This document shows, one piece after another, positions 10,001-25,000 of a stretch of DNA of 64,000 bases. Source of the DNA: Odiellus spinosus. Lineage: Eukaryota > Arthropoda > Arachnida > Opiliones > Phalangiidae. The stretch spans positions 17,625,492-17,689,491 of the forward strand of contig OY987225.1 in the NCBI GenBank assembly GCA_963920705.1. The letters are read 5' to 3'. How positions within the stretch are numbered: position 1 is the first letter of the stretch; each line of letters starts with the position of its first letter. The position numbers were made by a program, and so were the translations under genes. Under the pieces are notes generated by a model that saw nothing but the letters and a program-made list of their open reading frames with translations, was not told the DNA's origin and searched no databases.

Positions 10001-13000
10001 CGTGCGTCAGTAAAATGAAAATTTGATAATTATTAAGCAAGTTATGAATATATTTTTGATTTTTACGCCCTAAAAGAGGCGTAGAGAAGTTAGTTGCACT
10101 GAAAAACCATTAGTTCATGAAATTAGCTCAGGTTTTACACTTAAGAATAAAAAAGAGCTTATCACTTGCAATTTGATGTCTCAATTGTACTTTAAATGTA
10201 CATTGAATCATCTCAAGACAGCGATAGCTGTTAGTATTCAATCCCAAAATAATATTATAGCTCTCAAAAATGGAATATGGTAACTGAAACACAAGTTTTC
10301 ATATGAAAAGATTCTAAAACTCTTTAAATGGAGAATGCAACATAACAGCCAGTGATTTTTTTATTGATTCCTGAACGTTTAAATAGGCCTAATCCAACAG
10401 TTGAAAAATTTACAAACAAATATTAAACTAGAAATAAATTTAAAACTAACCCTGATAGTAGGCTTAGCTGGATTCACGGAGATCCTGAACTACCCATTTA
10501 AGGACTAGCGACCAATGACACTGACCGATGGCCCTTGTATGGGGAATGCAAATATTAAATAAGAAAAAAAAATTAAAACCTACCATCAAAATAGGTTTAG
10601 CTGGATTCGTGGAGATATCCTGAACTCCCCATATAAGGACTAACAACCAATGACATTGATCATGGATATCCTGCCTTCCCCATAGAGAATTGATCAATGT
10701 TATTGGTCGCTGTTTCTTATATGGGGATTTCAGGTGATCTCCATGAATCCAGCTAAGCCTATTTTCCAGGTAAGCTTTAAATTTATTTCTAGTTTAATAT
10801 ATAATTTGTTTTTACCGGTAGATTAGCCGGCCTATTTAAATGGTAAGGAATCGATAAAAAAATCATTTTTTTTATCCATTCATCATCACAAGTTGGAAAT
10901 GGATGAGATTTTGTCAGTCAGGAGCTTTACAACTAATCACAATTGGCAACTGCATTGTCCATTATCTACTACCCAACAGTTATTGTCCTTACCGAAATAA
11001 GTTAGTTTGACCTGAAGAAGTCCTCAAGAACGCTACAAAAGTCTTGGGGAAATTCTTAAGACTACCCCAAGACTTCTTGACACAATGAAAGATTTTGAAA
11101 AGACTACATAAGACACGCGAAAGACTTCCCCGAGACCTCTTAGGATTAACTTTTTTTGGTAAGGGTGTTGGCCAAAAAAGAAAGCTAATCCTTGTACAGA
11201 TTTCCACCCACCACCTTCCAGGCTTTGTTGCGCTTTAACTGGTCTATGACTTCCTGGGGACATCTCATAGTCCTCTTAAAATGACAAACTTTTTTCAGTT
11301 TTGAATCCTTGCGACGACTATTTTGTCAAGTTCTTCTTGTTGATTAGAGGTGTCCCTTTTAATTCAATTCCAAAACGTTCTCATTTTATCTTTATAAAGA
11401 ATTCTGAGAAACTTTACCAACTTTTTGGTCTCAAATGGTCTGTTTGAAACTTTCGAATCTAGCACTAATAATGCGTGATGGTATCTTTGCTTTTTGTGTT
11501 TCTTTTGCGCTCTTAATTTTCATCTACTAACAATACCCGAAATTAGGTGAACTCAAATGCTAGTCAGGGTGTTACCATCCAAGGTCAGTTACTGTCTCAT
11601 CAAGGTGGTGGCACTTACTTGGTCCAGGGGAGTCCTATTGATGGGGATGGTGGTGGTCATAACCTGACGCATAACGCAAGATCCTCCCCTGCCACAGTAA
11701 GTAGTAATCATTCTGCTTTTTGTTCAAAAATTTCCAACACTAATAAAGGCTTTGATTTTATCTTAACATTTGTGAAATAGTTTTTAACTTTATATCATTG
11801 TTTAACCAATTAACAAACTGTAACATTTCTACCTCGGGTCTGTCTGGCTTTTGGCTAATCCTAACACGTATTCCTTTTTTGCGCTTCCTTTAAATTTTCT
11901 TAAAACCAACTGATCCATCTGATGGAGGAAAATGGAGCCTACAAAGTGCAAGGGTCTCTTATTGATAATGAAAACCATCATTCAATTACCTCCGCTTCTA
12001 CTAATGCCCGCATTTCACCCGTTTCTGTGAGTAATTTCCCAATGATTAATTGCTTCGATAAGTCATTGCAGCTTAGTTAATTCAAATTATTGAGGAACCA
12101 TACTGAGATCAAACTGTATAGTATGTGTACCATATGCCAAACTTGAACCGTATTAGAGACCCCAACTTCGTGGAATGTGTTAACTTTTCTTTATATGACT
12201 AAGACTGGTAATTAACTTTCATTGCAAACTACTTAATCTCTATTAGAAACATGTATGCCTGTTTAATAACTTGTAACACATTCGTTGGGATATGGAAATC
12301 AGGAAAGTGGTAGCTTACAAGGTTTAAGTTAAAAGTTCACAAACTAAACATACTGATCAAGGACATCTCCAAGGTGGCTAGGTGCATCATTACTATTATG
12401 AGGCTCTATCATCTCAGCTTTATTTATGAAAAGATAACTTGAAAATATTTTTGAAACAAATCTTTTATTATTTATCTCGATAATGTAAATACAATCACAC
12501 GGTCAAACTAGGCAATTTAAGTAGGTTCTATTAAATTAATAGACAATTAAGTTGATACCAAATATATAATTTAAATTGGGCCTAAGGATATTGGAGATAA
12601 TAGGAACGAAGGGCGTTAAGGAAAGAGATTGACTTTGAAGAGGCCAAAAATATAGTGACCATTAAAACTGAAGCAAAATACAACTGTTCGCTATGAGATC
12701 AATGACACACTGTTCTCGGAAAGTACTAAGGAGTGGGAAGGTGTGACTTTTTTGAGCTTTAGAAACTAGATCTATGCAAGTTATATTGTTTCAAAGTATC
12801 TTTACTACATTGTCTTCCAGCAGTATAAATAAGGCAAATTTTACAAAGGTTTCTATGAAATCATAGTTATTAAGTATTGCAGTAAGTGTGTAGGTTTGCG
12901 GGCTTCGACTATAATCTTGTCAAAAGAATGAAACTATAAAAGAAGAATGAAATGGGAAATCTAGTTATTCTACCAGTAAAAATTGGAAATATTAGTTTTG

Positions 13001-16000
13001 GCATTAAATTGACAGAAAATCCTATGTCAGTCTTTGTACAGAACCTTGAAAACCTGGAAAAGTCAGGAAGTTCGAATAAGATCTCAAATGGTCAGAGAAA
13101 TTAATATTTAAAGTGAAAATCATTGAAAACATGATTTGTAACAGTAATATTTTTATTATTGTATTATTCTTAGCAAATTAAATTCTTAGCAAACTATCAG
13201 GCGTGTTCTTTAATGACTACTCTGGTTACCTTACTGAAAAAAGTTAGTCTGATCTTAAGAGGTCCTCAAGAACACTACAAAAGTCTTGGGGACGTCTTTA
13301 AGACTTCTCCAAGACCTTTTATGACTACAAAAGACAGCCGAAAGACTTCCCCAAGTCGGCCCAAGACCTCTTAAGACTACATAAGACACCCGAAAGATTT
13401 CCCTAAGACCTATTAAGACTACTTTTTTTGGTAAGGGCATTCCCCAAAAAAAGGACCGGGAAAACATTATTTATCAAATGTTAGACGAACACTGTATGAC
13501 TAATCACATTTGACTTGATTTAAATTATCAGGCACGCCAAATTTGTAAACTTTCAAAAACCCTACCGCAACAAATGTTATTAGTCTTGTGGTATATTGGT
13601 TGGATGATTTTCTGTCCATTAAATGCATTTATTCTTAGGATCAGTAATAAATCCCATTATGTCATAAGGGTTAGGCTAGGAGTTAGGGATGGTTTTAAGT
13701 TCTAGTGCTAATTACCATCTAGGGTTGATTTTGGTATAAGGTAGATGAATCCTTTATGAACAAAATCTTTTTATTAAGATTGCAACAACACTAGAAAATA
13801 AGCCATGATAAGAATTGTTCTAAAGCATAAACCCAAAAAAAAAAAAAAAAAAAAAAAAAATTGAAAGTATCTTAATCGTTAATTGGTACTGTTTAAAAAA
13901 AAAATCTGGTTTTTGCTACTTGAATGTCGTTGATCATTTAGGATTATGCAGTTGTTAACTCCATGGATATGGTCACTTTCATCCAGTAAAAGTAATCAAG
14001 AAAGGATAGGAGTTACATTCGTAATTTTTAAGAGGCTTAGAGTGACCACTTTGAATTGTGTGAATGGTGGCTTACAAACATTTTGAAGCGTCATTGACAA
14101 TGTCTTTTCTTCACCAGCCAATCGTAACATCAAATTTTAATGGCTTGTAATTTCTAAGGGTTAAAATAATTACTAGATTTAGACAAATAATGTATGTTTT
14201 TTCACTTTACCCTTTAGACATTTGATTCTTTGTTCTATCCATTAATAAATAGTTACTTTTACGATATAGCTTTATTTGTCCTCAGGATAAAAAACACTTC
14301 AAGCGTGAGAATCAATGATGTTTAGCCAAAGTTGAGAGCAACATTAAAGCTAGCAACCAGGGATCAAATTATCTTACAGGGATAAATCTAGTGGTAAAAT
14401 GTTTGTTCGAACCACACCTTGTGGTCGAAATTGATGCAACCGTAACACTCCAATTTAATTTTCCTATTAATGGCGGGGTCAAATTAAGGTCAGATTGTTT
14501 AGTGACGTTCTGAAATTCGAATATCAATTAAACTATTGCGTATTAACTTCAATACTACTTAAGCCAGTTACTTACACTTTTTAATCGTGTTAATCATGAT
14601 TAACATACCACAACAAGTCCTCAACGCATGCATGGCATTGGATGTCATTTTTTTACATTAAACTTTCTGTCACCGCGAGATGGCGAAAGGGCCTAGCCAG
14701 GTAAGATAGTGGAAATTGCCTTTGAACGAATCGAGACAAAAAAAAAATAGTCCCATAATCAGCATGACAAATGTGTAAATTTTCAGCTAAAAAGATGTGC
14801 CCAAAACCTAAGCTTCCAAAAATATGTTGGCCAAATTACAATCAAATCTAATATAATTTTTTTTAAATTAGAGGTCTCTTGAATTTTTAAAAAATTCACC
14901 CTTAAAATAAATTTTTTACAAGCGTTTTAAAATTTGAAAATTTATTTAAAAAAAAAAAAAAAAAAAAAGTCTTGAAAAAAAATATGTGTATTTTGGGTAA
15001 ATTTTTTCAGATTTTTCAAATTGGTGGAACAATGTCCAAAAAATCACATTTTCGGCCATATTTTTAATACGAGATGGGCACACATCTTTATCATTTATTC
15101 ATGGAAAGGCGGGTTCTCACGCTCAACTTTTTCATCGCACACGCCACTTAGATTATTTTTACTAAAGTGATTAGGATTATTATTTTAAAAAATTTAATTA
15201 AACTATTGAAATGAAAAATGAACTCTATGAAGTTCAGAACTCAAGGCGCCAATAGCCAATGTCGTCACTTTAAAGGGTGCAACTTATCTAATTTAATCAT
15301 AAATTTTGAAAAGAAATCACAAATGTAAGCTTATTATACGATAATACCGTAGGTTGGTACCGAAATGGTATTTGGTTGGATAATAACTCTTAAAAAATAT
15401 TACTTAACAACTTTTTGAATTTATTTTTAACATGTACTATACTACAAATGTTGATGTATAAAATTATATAGCGTAAAAATGTGCATTTTAGAGTTGCTAA
15501 TAAACATGGTAGAAAGAAAAAGTTAGTAAACAAACTGCACAATTTTAGAATATCATAATAAACAAGTATAATAACTTCCTTTTTGCTGTTCAAAAACTAA
15601 TTTTTATGCGCAAACGCAATACGAACTATGTTTCTACGTATCAATAATGCACATTATATCAACAAACACTTGCATGTCTGTACGTGTGTACGTCCATAAC
15701 TTTTTCCAGAATATTCTAGAAGGTAGCAGAAAAGTCTGGAGAGGTCTAGAAAATTCTGAAAAGTACTTGAAAGGTCTAGAAAGTTTTGGAAAGTGATTGA
15801 AAGGTCTGTAAAGTTCTAGAAATAAGTTTGATGTAAAAAATTTATATTAGATTTGGTATTAATTTGGCCAAGATATCGCCAAAAAACGAAAAAACCAAAA
15901 TATTTTTTGGGAGGTTTTGAGCGCATCTTTTGAGCTGAATATTTGCACATAACCACCATTTGTGATGCTGATTATGGGAATAATTTTTTCGTCTCGATTC

Positions 16001-19000
16001 GTTCAAAGGCAATTTTCACTATCTTTTCCGGCTAGGCCCTTTCTATAAATCTATTTCCTGATTTGAATTGATAAATTAAAAATTGGCATCAAATCCGGCA
16101 GCCCTGATACTAACAAACGTATTACCCTATTTCCAACGTAAATACGAGTCTGATTTATCCCTGGGTCATTCCATGGGAAATCGACCAGTCATGACACCAT
16201 GGGTCAGCCGATTTTCGGTAACTTTCAGAAAAGTTTTAATATTTAAATTTTAAATTAAGCTACACACTCGGAAATTTAACACCTTATATAAAATGAAGCG
16301 ACGAACACGATAGTATAAAATTCGAAAACCTACGATGAATAGGTCTTCCGTAATTAACATCTAAACTCAAAAAAATATTTTTCGGGGGGGGGTCCCTTCT
16401 ATGGCCCGCGGTCAAAAAGGTGCAACTTGAACTTTTTGAAAATGGACATTTTTCCATAGATTTTGGCAGGGGTTTCAGAATATAGTAATACTGATATAAT
16501 TATTTGGGTCTTAAGAGGAGTTTTTTTCAAGAAATCAAAATAATGTTTTTTTAGTTTTTTGCATATATTTGACATAATTGTATACCAAAAAATACGTGCA
16601 CATTTTTTTTAAGTAGTTAACCTTTTTTTAATTCTTTTGATGAAATTTTGAAACATTTGCTTGGTTTTCTGCAAATTGATGAAGGGTCTGCTACTTGACA
16701 CAATATACAGCTCAAGGGAACGTAACATTTATCACTTTTCTTGTGCCACGTCAACATATTTTCTCTGTCTCTCTTCATAAAGTTGATTAAACAATTCGTT
16801 TCTAAAATACATTTTTCTGTTACAACACCGATGAACCAATCTTGGTCATAGAGAGCCGCTACATACTGCCCAACTTCAATATCTTTAAGCAAATAATGTT
16901 ACCTTGACCGTAGTATAGTATTCATCAGCAGAAATACGATGCATGTTGAGTTAATTTTTAGAAATTGGAACAAATCTGTGATGGCTACGAGTACCAATAA
17001 ATAGTGTTAGCGATGGATAGTCTCGTGTTTAGAGCTTCTTTGGCGTCTTTAAAATCATCTTTCGCAACATAAAAAAAGTTAATCCCTTTAATATTTTCAT
17101 TGGCAAACTGAAAAAATTGAAGAGGTGTCACTATCTGAGTATCTGATTATTTTCAGACCATCCATAGCAAGCACTATTGTTGGTACCCGTAGCCATCACC
17201 GATTTGTTCCAATTTCTAAAAAAGAACTCCACATGCATTGCATTTCTGCTGATGAATACTTTACTACGGGCAAGGTAACATTGTTTACTTAAGAAACCAT
17301 CAAACTTAAAGATATTGAAGTTGGGCAGTACGTAGCGGCTCTTGATGACCAAGATTGGTTGTAGTAACAGAAAAATGTGTTTTAGAATCGGATTGTTTAA
17401 TCAACTTTATGGAGAGAGACATAGAAAATATGTTGAAGTGACAAATGTTACGTTTCCTTGAGCTGTATATTATGTAAAGTAGCAGACTCTTCATTAATTT
17501 GCAGAAAATTACGCAAAATTTTCAAAATTTCATCAAAAGAATTAAAAAGGTTATCTACTTTTTAAAAATAAAAAAATTTGCACGTATTTTTTGGTATACA
17601 TTATGTTAAATATATGCAAAAAACTAAAAAAAAAAAAAAAAAATTTTGATTTTTTGAAAAATACTCCTCTAAGGACCCAAATAACTATATCAATATTATT
17701 ATATTCTGAAAGCCCTTGCAAAAAACTATTGAAAAATGTCCATTTTCAAAAAATTCAAGTTGCACCTTTTTGACCGCGGGCCATAGAAGGGACCCCCCCC
17801 CCCCCCGAAAAATATTTTTTTGAGTTTAGACGTCAATTACGGAAGATTTATTCATCGTAGGTTTTCGAATTTTATACCATCGTGTTCGTCGCTTCATTTT
17901 ATATATGGCGTTAAATTTGCGAGTGTGTAGTTTAATTCTAAATTTTATTATTAAAACTTTTCTGAAAGCTACCGAAAAGAGCAACGGCGAAAAGCGAAAA
18001 TCAAGCTTTTTTCAAATCGCTGTAAAAGGCGATATAATCAAAATAGTTGGCCAATACTTTGGATAACCTTATTTTGGGTCTATAAACATATGTTGAAAGT
18101 TTCATAAAAATCGGCTGACCCATGATGTCATGACTGGTCGATTTCCCATGGAATGACCCCCCCCCCCCCCCTGTAAGATTATTTGATCTATGTAGCAACC
18201 AATCAAACTGTAAAACATGGTTTCCTAAAATTTTGTGGACAGTATTTAAATTAGGGTTTAGAAATGAATAATCAAAGGTGTTTTTCTTCAAAATCTGTTT
18301 CTCATTTGGTTTTCTCCGTGTTATTGGAAAAAATAACTCTCTTGGTTTTATAACCGTACTGATTCAGAACCTTCTTTACACAGAACAATATTGTAATGTC
18401 ATACATCTAATAGGTTAGTTGGACCTTGAGCAAGAGAAATTACCCTGAAAAAAGGTTTTATATCCCATTGGGCTTGATCAAGAGAGCTCACTCTCTGTGC
18501 AAGTTTTAGATCCAACTGGGGAAGTTGAAGCTTTTTCAAAACAAATTTTTCTGTTTGGGACAATTTTTCTTGAAAAAGCTCTTCTTTACTAATCTGGTTA
18601 TAGGATGCAATCTTTTTAAAATTTTACATTCCACTGTTCTATGCTCAAGATGCTTTAAATCATAAGGCATATCAAAGATTATACCCTTACGGAAAAAAGT
18701 TAGTCTGATCTGAAGAGGGCTTCAAGAACGCTACAAAAGTCTTGGGGAAGTCTTTAAGACCTTCCCGAGACTTCTTACGTAATGGAAGGCTTCTGCAAGA
18801 CTCTTAAGACTACATAAGACACCCGAAAGACTTCCCCAAGACCTCTTAAGACTACGTAAGACACCCGAAAGACTTCCCCAAGACCTCTTAAGACTAACTT
18901 TTTTTGGTAAGGGTAACCCTGGAAAAAAAAAAAAAAAATACAAAAATTAAATGATGACACACCGCAAAATTTTGTCTAGACGCATCAGCGTATGACTATT

Positions 19001-22000
19001 GTATTTTGTAAAATGCTCCGGCTGTTTTACTGTTTTCTTGAAAAATTGTCTTTTTAATCTGTTTTTTCAGAAAAGGGTGAATCAAAATTTTCTCTCGTTT
19101 TGTATATTTCTCCAGAATTGTAGCTATCTAGAAGGCGTTCAAAATCTCGTGATAGTTTGAATTATACCATAACAAAATTTTATGAAGCTTTGTTTTTAGT
19201 GTAAGGGTAGAAAACTAATTTTAACTGTACTATTTCTATGATTTTTCTTGGTTAATCTTTTTAAGCACAAAATATTATACTGCATTTGACTCTTTAAAGG
19301 GATACTTATTGCAAATTAATAGATTTAGAATGTACGAATATACCTAAAAACATCTGAACTCACCAAAAGTTTCGTGGTAATTTGCTGTTCATTATAGAAG
19401 TTGCAAAATTACGGTCAAAGAAATTTAATATTTATTTCAAAAGGACTAAATTGCTGATGCCAATGAAAGTTTGTTTAGAACCAATTGCTACAGCAAGTCC
19501 TTTCTCGACCATTTTTCTTTCTAAAATTTCTAAATAAATTTTGACTTTACGAGTCTAGTTAACAAAACCTTTGGTAAATTTTAATGTTTTTACGCATATT
19601 TAAATAGTCCAAATGATTAAAAAAAAAGCTCACTATCAGAGTCTAGTATCCTTTTAAAATCAATTCTAGTTTTACACCACATTTCGTTATTTTTAAGAAA
19701 AAGTAAAAAATGCATTGTTTCAAAAGGGGATAGAAAGTAAAAAGGGCGCTACTTTGAGTCTAGAACCTTAATATATGGAGAACTACTGATCTCCCCTCTG
19801 AATTCCCAGCCCCTCTCATTGGCGTAAGATCTTTTTGTGCCGTAGCACTAAAATATGAGCGAAGAGGCCGAAAAATAGTTCTAATGCCAACCAAGAAGTA
19901 CAGCGTCAAGAAGTAGTTTCTCTAGTGAATATATTTTAATAATCTACAGTTTTAAAGAAATAAATATAGTAAACTTAATAACATTAACTATAATTGTAAT
20001 ATTTTTGTCCCAAAAATAAATATCCTCATGGTAAATCCACTTGGGCCATGAATGGAAAAAGCTAGAATAGCCACCAGGCGCATCATCTTCATGTTTTCTA
20101 AAGTATATTATACTGGCCATTCGTATTAATAATTAAGTTTTTCAAAGTAACTTTAGCCTCCATATGATTTAATATATTTTCCTTAGACCAGATTGATCAA
20201 TCACACAATTATCACAATTCCTAATCACATCCACGAGGTCGGGACTTCCATGGTTAACTAAGCCTATGCAAAATGCTTCTCTTTACACTAGCAGACGATA
20301 TTAGCCTTTCCGGCCGATAGGTTCGCTACAATCAGAGAACTACTTACGGGAGAGGAAAAAATCGATATTGTAGTGAGGTTAGAGTCATCGTGATTGGCCA
20401 AATTATAGGGGGGAATGAGGGTAAATATTTTGTTCTCCATATTTCAGGATCTCTGCAGCTAAAGGCTTGTAGTTTAGGGAGAGGCGCCCTTTTTACTTTC
20501 TATCCCCTTTTGATTGTTTCCATACAGTAGCAAATACTTTGTTTGCATACAGTAGGAGAACAACTTTTTAACTATAGAAACACACACAGATGGTGAAAAG
20601 TGGTTATTTAATTCGTACATTTAGACTTCCTTTAAACAGAAGTTTAAAAATAGAATCCTCCCCATACACAGTGCTTTTAGGCAAAAAATTTCTAATGATA
20701 GCGTTGAATAAAATTTGAAATAATTAGTGTAAATTTTGGAGGCTGTGTTGGTTTTTATACTGTATTTGTTTTAATCACTTGTGTTTTGCATGACACAGTG
20801 ATAAGATAAACCAAGAACTACAATCTTTACTACTTACTAGTCTGTTTAGCAAATTATGTATAGTTCATCACTAGGAGTTTCGACCCTCTACTGGATTGAA
20901 TAACTCCAAGAGGTCAGACACAAAAATCATTCTGAAATCACTTCATGATTTCAAAAATCTTCCAAAATCACCTTATGATTTTGAAAATCTATCCGAAAAT
21001 CGTAAAATTACTCCAGATATAGCTAAATCACTCCCTAAATCAATTTCTTAAATGCAAAATGAATCTATAATTTATAAATTTCCGTAAAGTGGGGGGTAAA
21101 TTATCTGGTGGGGGAACAGACATAATTTATTGCCAGTCTGGGCTACTGTCCAATAGATTTTCCTTATAATTAAATTGCATAATAATTTTAAGAGGCATAC
21201 ACGAACATAGTGATCATGTTACTTATGCTCGTTCTTATTTTTGAGTTCAATTGAAGTCAAAAACTACCTGTGAAGAATAAACACATAAATGATACGAAAT
21301 AATTATACTACAACTTTATATTCTTGCTGGGATTAAATCTTTGCTGTTATTAACCTTCCATATTCGTGACTAACTTATGAAACAATGCTTTTTATGTTTA
21401 CTATATCCATATTAAGATAAGGGGTTTTGACCACTAAATTTCTTGGTGTACGTTAACCCTTCACAAATATAACCCCGAGAACTTTCAGGATGAAATTCGT
21501 AAAGTGCCAGCTGACATCTTGTCCTCTTATTCTAATGATCAGTGCGTGATCCAGACTTTACACGGTTCCCACGAAGGAACCACGCAATTGCAAGCCCTGG
21601 CAGTGGCTAGTACGCAGCAACAACAGCAGCAGCAACCTCAACAATCGACGACAACTTCAACTACTACTACCACTACTACTACCCACCATTCGCAACAACA
21701 AAATGTCAGAGATATGGACATTATACATGTACGTTAAAATTTTAAGGCCCCATTTGTAAATTATTCCTTGCCTTAACCTCTTTATTTTGATTTTTGAGTG
21801 TACTGAATGGCTTAATACAGAGTCAATATTTACAAGACGAGATTGATGACGAATTTTAATAGCGATCATTATATCTTGTGATTTTCTGACAATGATTAAA
21901 GCAATTTAATACCTTCTCCCATTGTGGAAATTTAAAATATAAGCCACCCTGCAGTGAAAATGGTTAATTCTGTAATTTACTCCTATCAGAAGGAGGAAAT

Positions 22001-25000
22001 AACGCTGTAAGTTGTTGCTTTGTGGGTATTAATTATTGGATTTCTGGGCTGGTACGGATAATCGAAATTTTACTTATCAGGTATCGGATCAGGTAAATGA
22101 AGGCTTTAGGATACTCGCGTGTAATTAGTCTGATATTCAGCTGTAACTACAGTATAAATTACCAGTACTGTCAAGTTTAATTTCTTGCGTTGGTTTGTGG
22201 TTCAAGATTGCACAGGATTACCCCGTAGTCTTAAGAAATTGGTTAATGTGGTTCATCATAAGATTAAAAAAGCCACTTTGAAATGCCTTGGCTAAGTTCC
22301 TTTAACTGTCAGAAGACTTATTATAGGGAGTGGGTCTAGCTCGTTTATACCTAAAAGACCAGCACCACACTCATTGATAGATAACTTTGGATGAAAGGGA
22401 AACTTGGAGCTAAAAATGGAACTGCTTTTGATTTACTTTCGGAATCACCATGCCAAAAAAAAAACAATTTGAGAATTTTTCATAATTTTTAGACACGTTT
22501 TTGGGGTTTATATTAATTGGTATAAATTCAGGCCAATCATATTATTTCTCCCTTCAGTTGTGCTTGTAATGTTCAAATATATGTCGTACGCCGGCCAATT
22601 ATTTTAAAGTTAAAACATTTCAAGTGCGCTTGAAGGTTGAAATAATGATTGGCCTAAATTTTTACTCACTTACATTCAAGTTAACCAAACTTTATAAATT
22701 AATTTAAGCACCAAAATCCTGTCTTAATAACTGAAAAAGTTTCGAATACGTTTTATGGCACGGTGATTCTGAGAATAAGTTTAAAAGCTGTTTTATTTCT
22801 AGCCTGTACATTCCATTATGGAGAAATTTCCTTACTTTCTTAGGTGTTTTTAGATTGATTGTATCTAGCTTATTTAAACCATTTTCACAGCAATAGTACT
22901 TTTCAATTTATAAGACCAGATAAAGTACACCAGTCAGTGCATTCTAAAAATGTTAAACTAAGAGGTGTTATTTTCGTTCCTGGGCTAGTTTTATTATTAT
23001 TATTATTATTATAATTATGGTTTCCATAATCCCTCCCTTTAAATACTATATGTTCTATATACTCGACAAATTTGTCTGGATCTCGGGAGCTGATCATTTG
23101 ATTTGTTTGTTTTTTCATTGCTTTGTTGGACCTCCCCTTCGATTTCCCTTCGAGCGCATGCGTTCTCATTTAACCAAAAATTGAAAATTTGTCCACAATT
23201 TGTTGACTGCCACACAGTGTGTGAGTGTTTTTTAAGCCATGCTTTTTTTATTTATAAACATACTTCAATTCAATTTCAAATTTGAATCAATCTTTCTACT
23301 CCAAAAGTTAGGTTTTTAAAGGTTTTAATTGCCCAAAAGCATGGTATATCACTCGAGCGGCACTTTTTTGATGCGCATGAGTAACAGTACACACAAACAT
23401 ACACGACTTTAAGTTACACATTATATATTTATGATTCCATTACATTTTCATTTTGCTTCTGTTTTTGTCTCCGAAATTATATTATTGATACCTACAGTAC
23501 CTTAAATTCTTACGATATACGAGCATGTATGCCTCTATTAAATCCTATATACCAATACCGTTTAAACTGGATGCTTTAAAGCCACCATAAGTATATTTTT
23601 CACGCGTATTCTGGTACGGTTCTTTGAAAATCACACCAATTCCGAACCTGTGTATTAATGTTCAACAATCCTGAAACAGACCCGCTCTTGGGATTTTATA
23701 ATTTTTCCTGATAAAGTTTTAAATCATATTGTTCTGTCCAAGAACAAACGAAACCCCAGATGCATCGCTGAGATGGCAGGTTCCTTTCTTGTCCCTACTA
23801 TATAAGCAAGCTCTGTTGAGTTTCTCCTTGAAATTCAAATTCATAAAACAATAAATTTGGATTTTTTCCTTATATACCGTAAATCTTTGACCTGTGTGTT
23901 AAAAGCCTATATTTTTGAGCAAAATAACAGAAAGCACACATATTAAAATGGCATGTATAAAAATATCCTTCTGGCATAGTAAGCCTCCTATTCCTAATGA
24001 TTTTCAATTAATTCAAGTTAAGGAAGCTTATCTTTGTATCAAATAGTTCACACTTGGCACTTTCAAACCGTTTCGTATGTTCAGATCGATTTTTCAGGGT
24101 ATTAATTTTGTTTATTGATCAAAGATCTACAACGATGACCACAAAATTTTATAATTTTACCTTTCCAAAATGGTTTCAGAGTCTCTAGTATGGCCACGGC
24201 TAATATGTAAACAAGTTAATATGTGCTCTTGGAAAGTTTGTCCAAAATTTTGATCCTTTAACACACTTAAAAGATGGCGGGGAAAAAAACCAGTGGACTA
24301 TGCCAGTTAAAAAGTATAATTAAGATCACTATTGTTCGAGTTTCATAAATTTCTTCTCAAGACTGATTAAAAATTGAATTTTATATTTAGTATCATAGTT
24401 TCAGGTGTATAAATTAGTATTTGAAACTTTTTAAGAAGTTGCATAGGTGTGGTGTTATTTTCTACGAAACCATGTGAACATTATTTACTAAGCGTACTTG
24501 TGTTCATGAACTATAAATCTTTCCTACAATTTTAAAATTAGATGTAAAAAATATTTAAAATCTGGATAGTCTGACCAACACTTGTTCTTCTAGGATTCAA
24601 TGCCACCACAATCATTCTATTGAATTGATTAAAATTTAGTTTTATTTCAAAATAAGTGAAATGTTAATTTTATTACCATAAGAATATATCATTATAACCC
24701 TTGGTTAGTTATAAAAGTATCAAGCAAATTGAAAACTTAATTTTCTTGATAAGTACATTTAGTCAATAGAGGTGGTGGAGTGATTTGCACTCCAGATGGT
24801 CCAGGTTTGATCCCAACTTATGGGAAATCTCAATTTCGATCCAACCGCTTTGCGTTTGAGTTCTCTCCCCATTTGTTAAAGCTGTTTCGCCCAGAGAGCT
24901 CTTAGGCTGCGGTGCTCGCGCTTCTAGGAGGTTATGCTAATTTAAACTATATTATACACGAGCATGAGGGATTTTTCGAGAGCGCCTATTTGTCGGATGA

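Noticed and set aside
14370-14425. tRNA-like segment with GTTCGAACC
   Set aside because: No matching acceptor stem or anticodon arm; too little to call a tRNA.
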